Below, one piece after another: positions 7,655 through 15,071 of a stretch of DNA of 23,433 nt. The stretch is from JBEKEX01 sp050013615. Its GTDB lineage: Bacteria > Chloroflexota > Anaerolineae > Anaerolineales > Anaerolineaceae. The DNA is taken from assembly GCA_050013615.1 (NCBI GenBank), contig JBEKEX010000013.1, positions 1 to 23,433 on the forward strand, in the 5' to 3' direction. The position numbers were made by a program, and so were the translations under genes. Positions within the stretch are counted from its first letter, which is position 1. Each line of letters starts with the position of its first letter. The notes under the pieces are model-generated. The model was not told where the DNA came from, searched no databases, and saw only the letters and a program-made list of their open reading frames with translations.

Positions 7655-8296
7655 TTAGTTAGCGCGGGTCAGGGTTATGGGAGCATAATCCGTTTTATTG
7701 GTGGAGACTACTTTGAGGCTGAGCGTGTTTGCATCCGGGCAGCTAAATTGGTAAACCTCGACTGTGCCCGTTTTCCCCATCAGGGAAGTAGTGGCTGTAA
7801 TCGTATTTCCCATTGCAGTGATGGTGGTCTTCAAACCACTCTCATCCTGGTCAGAGAAAGAAAGTTCATCGCCACTTACAGAGTACTTGGAGGTACTGGT
7901 GCCGTTAACGTCCAGTGAAACGGGAATTACCGCTGTTTTCCCATTAGCTGTTCGCGTAATCGTAAATTTCTGCTCAAACTTATCAGCGGTGAACTTTGCC
8001 GTGCCGTCTGAACTGTAAACAAACTGATCGGTGCCCGTGAAAGGCTGGGTGGTGATCGAAACACTGGCGCCACCCGTTTCCATACTACTCTTAAGCGAAT
8101 CAATATAAGGGGAAAAATCTGTCAGGTTCCAGGTGCCAACAAAACAGGTGCCGCTCGCACCAGAGCTACTGCTAGAGCTTGATGTCGGGCTTGTAGGCGA
8201 ACTCGCAGCACCCGAACCGCAGGCCGACAGTGCCAACATCAGTACAACTACCAAGACAATCGTCGTGAATAATGTTCTCTTCGTGATACTTTTCAT
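7655..8296 (-). CDS. small lipoprotein of unknown function
   Basis: A 213-residue protein with a lipoprotein signal peptide: a basic start (MKSITKRT), a hydrophobic stretch and the lipobox LSAC with lipidated Cys26, followed by a Ser/Thr/Pro/Gly-rich tether. The mature part begins GTCFVGTWNLTDF and continues as alternating beta-type segments, with a second Cys near the end (FSCPDANTL) that could form a disulfide with the first. The GTWNL opening and beta pattern recall lipocalin-like domains, but this is only a resemblance. It should sit on the outer face of the cytoplasmic membrane. I chose the ATG at 8296 because GGAG lies 8 nt upstream and the signal peptide then starts properly; an ATG at 8329 would add 11 residues ahead of the signal. 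It is convergent with the Hsp70 gene. No function is recognised. Confidence 0.75.
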   Translation of the reverse strand: MKSITKRTLFTTIVLVVVLMLALSACGSGAASSPTSPTSSSSSSSGASGTCFVGTWNLTDFSPYIDSLKSSMETGGASVSITTQPFTGTDQFVYSSDGTAKFTADKFEQKFTITRTANGKTAVIPVSLDVNGTSTSKYSVSGDELSFSDQDESGLKTTITAMGNTITATTSLMGKTGTVEVYQFSCPDANTLSLKVVSTNKTDYAPITLTRAN

Positions 8297-8336
8297 TTTG
8301 GCTGCTCCTGGATGTAATTGATATCCCACCGAATTT

Positions 8337-8360
8337 TTTATCGTAAAGCAGGTCGATAAA
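8337..8360. repeat. 7-bp inverted repeat upstream of the lipoprotein gene
   Basis: TTTATCG (8337-8343) and CGATAAA (8354-8360) with a 10-nt spacer, about 40 bp upstream of the lipoprotein start. On the minus strand a TATGAT lies shortly upstream, at about 8370. It may be an operator or a 5'-UTR hairpin. Confidence 0.25.
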
Positions 8361-8565
8361 CAAAATTCATCATAGCACTGTTAGATTAAAGAATATTTAG
8401 AAACTCACTGAAATCGTAAATATTGCTCTTAAAGTTAATGTCCATCTGACATGCTTAATAATGAGGAATGTCGCTAGCAACATAGGCACGGCATCGCTAT
8501 ACTGTTGATTATTCATCCCTAGGAATCCCAAGGGAGTATTGTCGTATATAGTGCCTGAGTGCTGC

Positions 8566-9378
8566 ATGAAAGATAAAATCGTCCTCATCACAGGTTCGAC
8601 GGATGGCATCGGCCGGCAAACCGCTCTGGAATTGGCTTGCCGGGGCGCGCATGTTATCCTGCATGGGCGTAATCCCGAGCGCGGCAAAGCAGCCCAGGAA
8701 GCCATTGGCGCGGCCAGCGGCAATCCGCAGGTGGACTTATTGCTGGCCGATCTATCTTCACAACGACAGATCCGGCACCTGGCAGACGAGATCCACGAAG
8801 GCTATGACCACCTGGATGTCTTGATCAATAACGCCGGAGTGAACACCACCGAACGCACCCTGACCGAAGACGGCCTGGAAATGACGTTCGCCGTCAACTA
8901 CCTGGCGCCATTTTTACTCACGTACCTGTTATTAGACCTGTTGAAAAAGAGCGCTCCTTCGCGCATAATCACGGTCAGCTCCAAGGCGCACATGCGCACC
9001 ACGCTTGATTTCGACAACCTTCAGAGTGAAAAAAACTTCAACGGCTCCCACGCCTATGCACTCTCCAAGCTTGGGAACATCCTATTCACTTTCGAGCTGG
9101 CTGGCCAGCTTTCAGGCAGCGGCGTGACCGTCAACTGCCTGCACCCGGGAGTGATCGACACCAAAATGATGCGCCTGGGTTTTAGTTATCCGCATGGTGC
9201 CGACGTTGAAAAGGGGGCTGAGACTCCTGTCTACTTGGCTACCTCGCCGGAAGTTGCCAATGTGACCGGTCAATACTTCGAGGATAAACGCCCTGCGCCC
9301 ACTTCACCGCTTTCCCACGACATCGCACTCCGCAAGAAATTCTGGGCCGTCAGCGAACAGCTTTGCGGGATCAAATAG
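8566..9378 (+). CDS. short-chain dehydrogenase/reductase (SDR)
   Basis: A 270-residue classical SDR with a Rossmann fold. Seen: cofactor loop TGSTDGIG (9-16), NNAG (88-91), catalytic Ser in VSSK (138-140) and YALSK (Tyr164, Lys168). An Arg in the HGRNPERG segment after the second strand suggests NADP(H) preference. The LTEDGLEMTFAVNYLAPFLLT and HPGVIDTKM segments are typical of the retinol-dehydrogenase/WWOX-like branch, enzymes that oxidise or reduce lipophilic alcohols and ketones. The substrate is unknown. I chose ATG 8566 because the protein then begins directly at the first Rossmann strand; a TTG at 8539 or a GTG at 8551 would add nine or five residues, and the best SD-like run (AAGGGAG, 8530-8536) is poorly spaced for all three. 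It appears to be a single-gene unit. Confidence 0.85.
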   Translation: MKDKIVLITGSTDGIGRQTALELACRGAHVILHGRNPERGKAAQEAIGAASGNPQVDLLLADLSSQRQIRHLADEIHEGYDHLDVLINNAGVNTTERTLTEDGLEMTFAVNYLAPFLLTYLLLDLLKKSAPSRIITVSSKAHMRTTLDFDNLQSEKNFNGSHAYALSKLGNILFTFELAGQLSGSGVTVNCLHPGVIDTKMMRLGFSYPHGADVEKGAETPVYLATSPEVANVTGQYFEDKRPAPTSPLSHDIALRKKFWAVSEQLCGIK

Positions 9379-9454
9379 CGTCCCACCCGATTCATCCCCT
9401 TTATTCTTAACAATCCGTTTACCTTGAGTTCAAGATTCCTTAACTGCGCCGTCG

Positions 9455-9483
9455 TACCATGAAAGCAGGTAAAGGTCATGGTA
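9455..9483. repeat. 7-bp inverted repeat TACCATG/CATGGTA
   Basis: TACCATG (9455-9461) and CATGGTA (9477-9483) are perfect inverted copies with a 15-nt spacer, in the 288-bp region between the SDR and GPP34 genes. It is a possible operator; no T-run follows. Confidence 0.3.
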
Positions 9484-9526
9484 TGTCCCATGCATGTTGC
9501 ACACATGATCGCCAGGACAAAAACAT

Positions 9527-9591
9527 CAGGGAAATTCCCGTTCCCTGTTGTCGGGAATGTATCGGGTTATTTCAATAACTTGATACATTCC
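9527..9591. repeat. cluster of overlapping, mutually exclusive hairpins before the GPP34 gene
   Basis: Three inverted repeats share arms. CAGGGAA (9527-9533) pairs with TTCCCTG (9541-9547). ATTCCCG (9534-9540) pairs with CGGGAAT (9552-9558). The half 9554-9571 pairs with 9574-9591 over 18 positions, 16 Watson-Crick and two G-T, around a 2-nt centre. Because CGGGAAT overlaps the start of the last stem, the second and third structures exclude each other. No clear T-run follows the long palindrome (CTTATCAATTTAAAT). It may be an operator, an RNA switch in the GPP34 leader, or a small palindromic element. Confidence 0.55.
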
Positions 9592-9666
9592 TTATCAATT
9601 TAAATATCCACCCAGGCGTATCTGGCGGGTAAAAACAGGTCCAAAATCGACGGTCAGGAGGCAGTT

Positions 9667-10332
9667 ATGTTAACTCTGGCAGAAGAACTTTTCTTATTAT
9701 CATTGCGGGAGAAAAAGAAAAATATCGGCTTTTCATCCACATTTGCCTTGACTTATTCCCTGGCCGGGGCACTGATGGCCGAATTGGCATTGGCCAAAAA
9801 AGTGACCGTCAACTCGGAGAAAAAGGCCATCGCCTTGGATACCTCGCCGGTGGATGACCCCTGCGCGCAGGAAATGCTGGAAGCCATCCAGAACTCTCCC
9901 AGGCCCAAAAAAATGTCTCATTGGATCGACGTATTCGGCTCGCATTCCAAAAAACTTCAGAACAGCTTGATGGATGCGCTGGTTGCAAAAGGCGTGGTCA
10001 AGGAAGAGAAAAAGCGTTACTTATGGGTGATCCCGTATAAGGAGTACTCACAGTTGAACGCATCTGCCAAATTTAGCAGCAAAGAGCATTTACGCCGAAT
10101 CGTACTAGGCGGAGAAGAGGCAGATGAACATTCTGTGGCGCTGCTCAGCCTGCTTTATTCTGCCGGTCTGTTGGAACATATCTTTACCGAAGATGAAGTC
10201 AAAGCTTCGATCAAGCAGGTGAAAGAGATCGTGAAGAACGAAGCCATCGGGCAGACCGTTATCGAGCTGCTCAATGACATTACCGACGCGGCGACGGCCG
10301 CCGCCATCGCGGCTGCTTCGGTTTCCAGTTGA
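9667..10332 (+). CDS. GPP34 (GOLPH3-like) family protein
   Basis: A 221-residue soluble, mostly helical protein. The N-terminus LTLAEELFLLSLREKK and the segment YSLAGALMAELALAKKV are the hallmark of the GPP34 family. A DALVAKGVVKEEKKRYLW segment and a C-terminal helical region ending in an Ala-rich stretch follow. In eukaryotes GOLPH3 binds phosphatidylinositol-4-phosphate at the Golgi and retains glycosyltransferases; bacterial members are mostly uncharacterised. A membrane- or lipid-associated role here is only inference from the family. The start is firm: AGGAGG (9656-9661) lies 5 nt before the ATG. A strong terminator follows and an unusual hairpin cluster precedes it, so it is probably transcribed alone and regulated. 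The genes after the terminator are a phosphoesterase and a glycosyl/glycerophosphotransferase-like protein. Confidence 0.85.
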   Translation: MLTLAEELFLLSLREKKKNIGFSSTFALTYSLAGALMAELALAKKVTVNSEKKAIALDTSPVDDPCAQEMLEAIQNSPRPKKMSHWIDVFGSHSKKLQNSLMDALVAKGVVKEEKKRYLWVIPYKEYSQLNASAKFSSKEHLRRIVLGGEEADEHSVALLSLLYSAGLLEHIFTEDEVKASIKQVKEIVKNEAIGQTVIELLNDITDAATAAAIAAASVSS

Positions 10333-10349
10333 GGGATGAATTTTTCGCC

Positions 10350-10384
10350 AACGGCTGCAGGGATGACACCTTGCGGCCGTTTTT
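10350..10384 (+). terminator. intrinsic terminator of the GPP34 gene
   Basis: Arms 10350-10362 and 10369-10381 pair over 13 positions, two of them G-T, around the loop ATGACA; TTTTT follows (10380-10384). It starts 18 bp after the stop codon. Confidence 0.85.
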
Positions 10385-10520
10385 GTTGTCCAATGGCAGT
10401 GCGCAACCTTAACAAAAGCTATGCGAATCATAACCATTTGTTAAGATTCAGCAAGCATACCGTTAACCAAGTCTCGCTATCCTATAAATGGATAAGAAGT
10501 GATTAGTTGAAAGGAGAATT

Positions 10521-11306
10521 ATGGGTTTCGCGGATCTTCACATCCATTCCATTTATAGTTACGATGGCACCAGTTCCATTCCCGCCATTTTGAAGTACGT
10601 GGCCGAGAAAACTCCATTGAACGTCATTGCCATCACCGACCATGACTCGATGAACGGCGTTCAGGAAGCTTTGCGGTTATCGCCTTCCTACGGGATCGAA
10701 GTGATCCCTGGCTGCGAGATATCCACCGCCGAGGGCCATTTGTTGGCGTTGTTCATAAACAAACCCATTCCACCGCATCTATCGTTAATCGAGACTGCCT
10801 TGCGCGTGAGGGCCCAAAACGGTTTATGTGTCGCGGCCCATCCCATGGCGCGCGGCACCAGCAGCCTGTCTTACAGCGCCATCCGCCAGGCATTGAGCTA
10901 CCCAGAGGTTGCCGATGCTCTGGTCGGAATCGAAGCCTTCAACGGCGGCCTGATCTACACCCGCAGCTACCTGTCCGTTGCAGTTGCCGCCAACGGCTTG
11001 CCGCTGGCTCACTTGGGCAACAGTGACGCTCACATGCTCCAGATGATCGGCCACGGCATGACCGAATTTCCAGGCAAGACTGCTGCCGACCTGCGTAAGG
11101 CAATAATCTATGGTGACACCAAGGTACATGAAGGTTGCGGCCTAAATGGGCTCAACGTCTTACGCTCCTACATCCCCATGTATACTCTCCGAAAGTTGGG
11201 CTGGGTGGTCTGGAACGAGCAACCGCAGGCCCCATTGAAATTTACTCGCGTGGCGAAAGCCATGAAGATTAAACAAAAACGAGCAGGAAAAGCATTTCAG
11301 TACTAA
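10521..11306 (+). CDS. PHP-domain metal-dependent phosphoesterase
   Basis: A 261-residue soluble protein with the full set of PHP metal-binding motifs: DLHIHS (5-10), ITDHDS (Asp40, His41, Asp42), Glu66 in CEIS, His107 in AAHP and GNSDAH (Asp169, His171). This pattern is that of stand-alone PHP phosphoesterases of the YciV/RNase AM type, which hydrolyse nucleotide or sugar phosphate esters in the cytoplasm with a trinuclear metal site. The exact substrate cannot be told. AAGGAG lies just before the ATG, and a TATAAA at 10483-10488 could be the -10 element, though no good -35 is seen. The next gene begins 22 bp after the stop, so the two are probably cotranscribed. Confidence 0.82.
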   Translation: MGFADLHIHSIYSYDGTSSIPAILKYVAEKTPLNVIAITDHDSMNGVQEALRLSPSYGIEVIPGCEISTAEGHLLALFINKPIPPHLSLIETALRVRAQNGLCVAAHPMARGTSSLSYSAIRQALSYPEVADALVGIEAFNGGLIYTRSYLSVAVAANGLPLAHLGNSDAHMLQMIGHGMTEFPGKTAADLRKAIIYGDTKVHEGCGLNGLNVLRSYIPMYTLRKLGWVVWNEQPQAPLKFTRVAKAMKIKQKRAGKAFQY

Positions 11307-11328
11307 AATAGAGTTGGAAATTAGATAA

Positions 11329-12372
11329 ATGGCTGCCAATATTCTGCTTATCGGTGGATCGCTCAACCAAACAACCATGATGCACAAGATCGGTCAGCAG
11401 TTGGCTGAGCATCGTTGTTATTATTCTCCATTTTATGGAGACGGCACCGTTGGTTGGTTGAGCCAAAAGAATCTCCTGAATTTCACCATCCTGGGTGGCA
11501 AACACCGCAAAAATACTGAAACATATCTCAAGAAAAACAACCTTCCCGTAGATTTTGGCGGGAAGGAACGCTCTTACGACCTGGTGATCACCTGCGCCGA
11601 TTTGATCGTACCGGAAAGCATCCAAAAGGGACCGCTCGTCCTGGTGCAGGAAGGGATGACCGAGCCGGAAGGCTGGCGATACCAACTCGTCAAGCGTTTG
11701 AAATTTCCGCGCTTCATCGCCAATACTGCCGCCACCGGACTTTCCAACGCCTACGATATCTTCTGCGTGGCATCGGAAGGCTATCGTGACCTGTTCATCT
11801 CCAAGGGCGTGCATCCTGAAAAACTCTACGTCACCGGCATCCCGAATTTCGACAACGTGAAGTCCTATACCAACAACTCGTTCCCATACAATCATTACGT
11901 GCTGGCAGCCACATCCAGCATCCGTGAGACCTTTGGGGTGGACTTGCGCATCCCCTTCATCGAGCAAGCCAAGCGCGTGGCCGCGGGGCGACAATTGATC
12001 TTCAAGCTGCACCCCAATGAAAATGTGAGACGCGCCACGCGGGAGATCAAGCTATATGCGCCGGATGCTTTGGTCTTTTCCGACGGCAATACCAATCATA
12101 TGGTAGCCAATTGCGATGTGCTGCTTACGCAGTACTCTTCGATCGTCTATGTTGGGATCGCCTTGGGCAAAGAGGTCTATTCATACTTCGACGTTAAACA
12201 ACTGAAAAAGCTGGTGCCTATCCAGAATGGCGGCAAGTCGGCCGAATCGATCGCCAACCTCAGCCGCGAGCTGCTGGCAGGGTCCATACGTTGGAAGAGG
12301 GATACGAACCGGGTACCCGAGAATCCCCTTCGCAAACTGTTGCCCGGGCTGTTCCAAGATCGTCTATTTTAA
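11329..12372 (+). CDS. GT-B-type CDP-glycerol transferase/glycosyltransferase-like protein
   Basis: A 347-residue soluble protein. The C-terminal half has the features of the GT-B fold in CDP-glycerol glycerophosphotransferases and the capsule-polysaccharide family: YVTGIPNFDN, LIFKLHPNEN (His228), and a VANCDVLLTQYSSIVYVGIALGKEV segment, like the nucleotide-binding region of such enzymes. The N-terminal half starts with a Rossmann-type strand (NILLIGGSLNQT). The likely role is transfer of a sugar or polyol phosphate in envelope polymer or glycolipid synthesis; donor and acceptor are unknown. It follows a PHP phosphoesterase gene by 22 bp and has no strong SD of its own, which suggests translational coupling. 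A UDP-GlcNAc 2-epimerase-like enzyme is an alternative. No terminator is visible right after it. Confidence 0.65.
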   Translation: MAANILLIGGSLNQTTMMHKIGQQLAEHRCYYSPFYGDGTVGWLSQKNLLNFTILGGKHRKNTETYLKKNNLPVDFGGKERSYDLVITCADLIVPESIQKGPLVLVQEGMTEPEGWRYQLVKRLKFPRFIANTAATGLSNAYDIFCVASEGYRDLFISKGVHPEKLYVTGIPNFDNVKSYTNNSFPYNHYVLAATSSIRETFGVDLRIPFIEQAKRVAAGRQLIFKLHPNENVRRATREIKLYAPDALVFSDGNTNHMVANCDVLLTQYSSIVYVGIALGKEVYSYFDVKQLKKLVPIQNGGKSAESIANLSRELLAGSIRWKRDTNRVPENPLRKLLPGLFQDRLF

Positions 12373-12440
12373 TAAAATATTCCTGCAGGTTGTTAAACCG
12401 TCTTCTGTTGCTTTATCGAGAACAGTCGATTTTATATTAA

Positions 12441-12626
12441 TTTCTGCAAATTGTTGGTGAAGTTAATTTCGCATTCATCATCGCCCGCCGGCTCTCCACC
12501 ATCCAAAACGCCGACCGCATCGTGTTGCTGGACCATGGCAAGATCGCCGAACTCGGCAAGCATGCCCAGTTGATGGAGAGAAAGGACGTCTATTACCGCT
12601 TGCAGACCGGGCGGGGGCAGATCTAA
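12441..12626 (+). pseudogene. remnant 3' end of an ABC exporter (MsbA/MdlB-type) gene
   Basis: Read in the frame ending with TAA at 12624-12626, about 52 codons from 12471 match the C-terminus of ABC-exporter ATPase domains: FIIARRLSTIQNADRIVLLD, then HGKIAELGKHAQLMERK and YYRLQTG. The normal H-loop sequence is AHRLST; here the His is Arg. Upstream in the same frame there is a stop at 12438-12440 and no start codon, and the Walker A, signature and Walker B motifs are missing. The upstream bases are AT-rich and unlike the coding part, so a deletion seems to have removed the rest of the gene. No intact copy is present in the window. Confidence 0.75.
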
Positions 12627-12658
12627 TTTGATTCATACCATTAGTTCCTCAATTCTTC

Positions 12659-12687
12659 TTGCTTTCGCCCAAAATTTATGGTATCAT
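12659..12687 (+). promoter_or_regulatory. sigma70-type promoter of greA
   Basis: TTGCTT (12659-12664) and TATCAT (12682-12687) with an ideal 17-bp spacer. Transcription would start near 12694, giving a leader of about 150 nt before greA. Confidence 0.6.
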
Positions 12688-12729
12688 TACCCCAACAAAC
12701 AAACAGCCCTCAAGGCCATATTACTAAAC

Positions 12730-12751
12730 CGCTCCTTCAGGAGTGTTTTTT
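12730..12751 (+). terminator. intrinsic terminator in the greA leader
   Basis: CGCTCC (12730-12735), loop TTCA, GGAGTG (12740-12745), then TTTTTT and further T-rich bases. It lies about 36 nt after the predicted transcription start and about 95 nt before the greA ATG. It may therefore attenuate greA, or simply end readthrough transcription from the upstream operon. Confidence 0.65.
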
Positions 12752-12845
12752 GTTTCTCTGGGCATGATGTTTGAGCTAAGTTTTCTGCGGGAATCCAAGA
12801 AACACATCGTTTCAAGGCATATAACAATCTGAAAGGGACATTGAC

Positions 12846-13310
12846 ATGCCACCCTCATTTCTGACACGTGAAGGTTACCAGAAACTGCAGGATGAACTGG
12901 ACTATCTGCGTTCACAAAAGCGGCAAGAAATTGCCGTCCGGCTGCGTGAAGCGATGGAAGGCGGCGAGCTGATCGAGAACGCCGAATACGAGGCTGCCAA
13001 GAACGAGCAGGCCTTCGTTGAAGGTCGTATCAAGGAATTGGAAGTGCTGCTGGCCACCGCCCGCGTCATCTCCGACACGCCCGCCGCTGCTGACGTGGTG
13101 CAGGTGGGCTCCACCGTCACTATCAAGCCGGATGACGGTGATAAGGAAGTCTACACCATCGTGGGTGCGGCCGAAGCCGACCCCGCCAAGGGACGCATCT
13201 CCAACGAGTCGCCCCTGGGCAAAGCTTTGCTGGGCCGCAAGTGCGGTGAAAAGATCCAGGTGGACGCGCCTGCCGGTGCCTTTACGGTAAAGCTGGTCAA
13301 AGTCGAATAA
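12846..13310 (+). CDS. greA: transcription elongation factor GreA
   Basis: A 154-residue protein, the normal GreA length. An N-terminal coiled-coil hairpin (about 1-75) carries the tip GELIENAEYEAAK, and a C-terminal FKBP-like domain (about 80-154) contains GSTVTIK and SNESPLGKALLGRKCGE. GreA inserts its coiled coil into the RNA polymerase secondary channel and stimulates cleavage of backtracked RNA. Of the two acidic tip residues, Glu44 is kept; the position of the usual Asp41 holds Glu, a conservative change. The start is supported by AAAGGGA 7 nt upstream. It is followed by a strong terminator, so it is probably monocistronic. Confidence 0.95.
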   Translation: MPPSFLTREGYQKLQDELDYLRSQKRQEIAVRLREAMEGGELIENAEYEAAKNEQAFVEGRIKELEVLLATARVISDTPAAADVVQVGSTVTIKPDDGDKEVYTIVGAAEADPAKGRISNESPLGKALLGRKCGEKIQVDAPAGAFTVKLVKVE

Positions 13311-13329
13311 TCTCTTCGTTGTCAGTATT

Positions 13330-13364
13330 CACCCCAGCCGATCTTGCCGGCTGGGGTGTTTTTT
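13330..13364 (+). terminator. intrinsic terminator after greA
   Basis: CACCCCAGCCG (13330-13340) and CGGCTGGGGTG (13348-13358) form a perfect 11-bp GC-rich stem with a 7-nt loop, followed by TTTTTT. Confidence 0.93.
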
Positions 13365-13464
13365 AACCCCGGGGCATCTCTTTTTTAACACGAATGGGCT
13401 GAAATTCGAATCGATTCCGCATTTATGCGATAAAATGGAATGACCCTATTCGACAGGACTTATC

Positions 13465-14997
13465 ATGGAACGAACTGAACTCGAAAAGATCCGCCTGGAA
13501 AAACTTGAACGCCTGCGCGCGGCGGGCAAAGAGCCTTACCCCACGCGTGCCCACGTCACCCATACCACCCAGGCAGCCATCAAAGCTTTTGAAAGCGCCG
13601 AAACAACGGGCGTTAAAGAGCCGATCCGGGTTACCCTGGCCGGCAGGCTGCGTGCCCTGCGCCCCATGGGCAAGATCATCTTTGCCCACATCGAAGATGG
13701 CAGCGGGCGCATCCAGCTCTTCCTGCGCATCAACGACCTGGGAGAGGAAGCCTTCCAGCACTTCAGCGAAGACTTCGACCTGGGTGATTTCATCGAGGCC
13801 ACCGGCACCCTCTTCCGCACCCGCACGGGTGAGATCACCCTGCAGGTAGAATCCTACACCATGCTGGCCAAGGCCATCACCCCCCTGCCTGCCGCCAAGG
13901 ACGAAGTAGTGGACGGCGAAGTGGTGCGCCACGCCACCTTGAGCGACCCTGAGACGCGCTTCCGCCAACGCTATGCCGACCTGGCGGTGAACACCGAAGT
14001 GCGCCAGGTGTTCAAGACCCGCGCCGGCATCGTCGCTGCGCTGCGCCGCTTCCTCGACGAACGCGGCTTCCTCGAAGTGGAAACCCCCATCCTGCAGCCC
14101 ATCTATGGCGGCGCGGCAGCCAAGCCCTTCGTCACCCATCACAACCAACTCCACCAGGACCTCTTCCTGCGCATCTCCTTCGAGCTTTACCTCAAGCGGC
14201 TGCTGGTCGGCGGATTGGACCGCGTCTACGAGATCGGCCGCGACTTCCGCAATGAGGGCGTCTCGTTCAAGCACAACCCCGAGTTCACCCAGCTCGAGTT
14301 CTACGTGGCCTACTCCGACTACCTCAAGATCATGGACATGACCGAGCAGATGATCGCCTATGTGGCCGACCACGTGCTGGGCACCCGCACCATCGAATTC
14401 GACGGCTACGAGATCGACCTCAACCCGCCCTGGAAGCGCGTCGACCTGCGCCAAGGCCTCATCGACGCCACCGGTCTCGACATCAACGAATTCCCCACCG
14501 GCGAAAGCCTGGAAGCTGCCATGCAGGCGAAAGGCATGAAGTTAAAACCCGGCACGCCGCGCGGTAAGCTGATCGACGGCATGCTCGGCGATTACCTGGA
14601 GACCACGTTCATCCAGCCAACTTTCCTGTGCGATTACCCGCGTGATATCTCCCCGCTGGCCAAGAGCAAGCCTGGCGACCCCACCACCGTGGAGCGCTTC
14701 GAGGGCTTCATCGGCGGCATGGAACTGTGCAACGCGTTCACCGAACTGAACGACCCCCTCGACCAGGAACAGCGTTTCCTGGAAATGGGGCGTGAGTATG
14801 GCGAGGGTGACGAGGAGCGCCAGCCCATGGACGAAGATTATTTGCAGGCCCTATCCTATGGCATGCCGCCCACCGGCGGTTTTGGCATGGGCATCGACCG
14901 CTTGACCATGCTGCTCACCGGCAAGCACAGCATCCGCGAGGTCATCCTCTTCCCGCATCTGCGCGAAAAGGACGAGGGATCGCAGCAGACCAAGTAG
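13465..14997 (+). CDS. lysS: lysyl-tRNA synthetase, class II
   Basis: A 510-residue enzyme that charges tRNA-Lys with lysine using ATP. The N-terminal OB-fold anticodon-binding domain (about 55-150) contains RPMGKIIFAHIEDGSGRIQL. The class II catalytic domain contains motif 2 (RDFRNEGVSFKHNPEFT, from residue 259) and motif 3 (GGFGMGIDRL, 471-480). The active-site stretch reads AAAKPFVTHHNQL and LRISFELYLKRL, where E. coli LysS has ARPF and LRIAPELYLKRL; the family assignment is not affected. The ATG has AGGA 6 nt upstream. A T-box was looked for and not seen in the 100-nt leader. A weak -10-like sequence (GATAAAAT, about 13429-13436) lies 30 bp before the start. Confidence 0.95.
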   Translation: MERTELEKIRLEKLERLRAAGKEPYPTRAHVTHTTQAAIKAFESAETTGVKEPIRVTLAGRLRALRPMGKIIFAHIEDGSGRIQLFLRINDLGEEAFQHFSEDFDLGDFIEATGTLFRTRTGEITLQVESYTMLAKAITPLPAAKDEVVDGEVVRHATLSDPETRFRQRYADLAVNTEVRQVFKTRAGIVAALRRFLDERGFLEVETPILQPIYGGAAAKPFVTHHNQLHQDLFLRISFELYLKRLLVGGLDRVYEIGRDFRNEGVSFKHNPEFTQLEFYVAYSDYLKIMDMTEQMIAYVADHVLGTRTIEFDGYEIDLNPPWKRVDLRQGLIDATGLDINEFPTGESLEAAMQAKGMKLKPGTPRGKLIDGMLGDYLETTFIQPTFLCDYPRDISPLAKSKPGDPTTVERFEGFIGGMELCNAFTELNDPLDQEQRFLEMGREYGEGDEERQPMDEDYLQALSYGMPPTGGFGMGIDRLTMLLTGKHSIREVILFPHLREKDEGSQQTK

Positions 14998-15020
14998 ACA
15001 GGGACGATAATAGGAAATAA

Positions 15021-15048
15021 ACAGACCAGGCTTTTCAGCCTGGCCTGT
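15021..15048. terminator. bidirectional terminator between lysS and the giant surface protein gene
   Basis: ACAGACCAGGC (15021-15031) and GCCTGGCCTGT (15038-15048) form a stem of ten pairs with one mismatch and the loop TTTTCA. It is followed by TTT-containing bases on both strands (GTTTAAT on plus, TTATTTCC on minus), so it can serve both convergent genes. Confidence 0.75.
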
Positions 15049-15071
15049 CCGTTTAATCTAGATCGTGTTCT

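Larger units (their letters stand above)
12373..12845 (+). other. 473-bp region without an intact gene between the GT-B gene and greA
   Basis: Three parts can be recognised. Bases 12373-12440 are AT-rich with nothing clear. Bases 12441-12626 hold the decayed 3' end of an ABC exporter gene. Bases 12659-12751 hold the greA promoter and a leader terminator. The remainder up to 12845 is the distal greA leader with its SD (AAAGGGA) at 12832-12838. Confidence 0.7.

Noticed and set aside
7628..7918. A 96-codon plus-strand frame opposite the 3' end of the lipoprotein gene
   Set aside because: It has no SD, no recognisable domain, and overlaps a well-supported lipoprotein gene on the other strand.
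8397..8723. A 108-codon minus-strand frame over the SDR start and its upstream region
   Set aside because: Most of it is the antisense image of the Rossmann part of the SDR gene, and no ribosome binding site was seen.
13359..13464. T-box riboswitch upstream of lysS
   Set aside because: The leader between the greA terminator and lysS is about 100 nt and shows neither a T-box consensus nor a terminator hairpin.
13423..14454. A 343-codon minus-strand frame covering most of lysS
   Set aside because: It is antisense to a housekeeping gene with all class II motifs intact; the translation is low-complexity (Val/Gly/Leu/Asp-rich).
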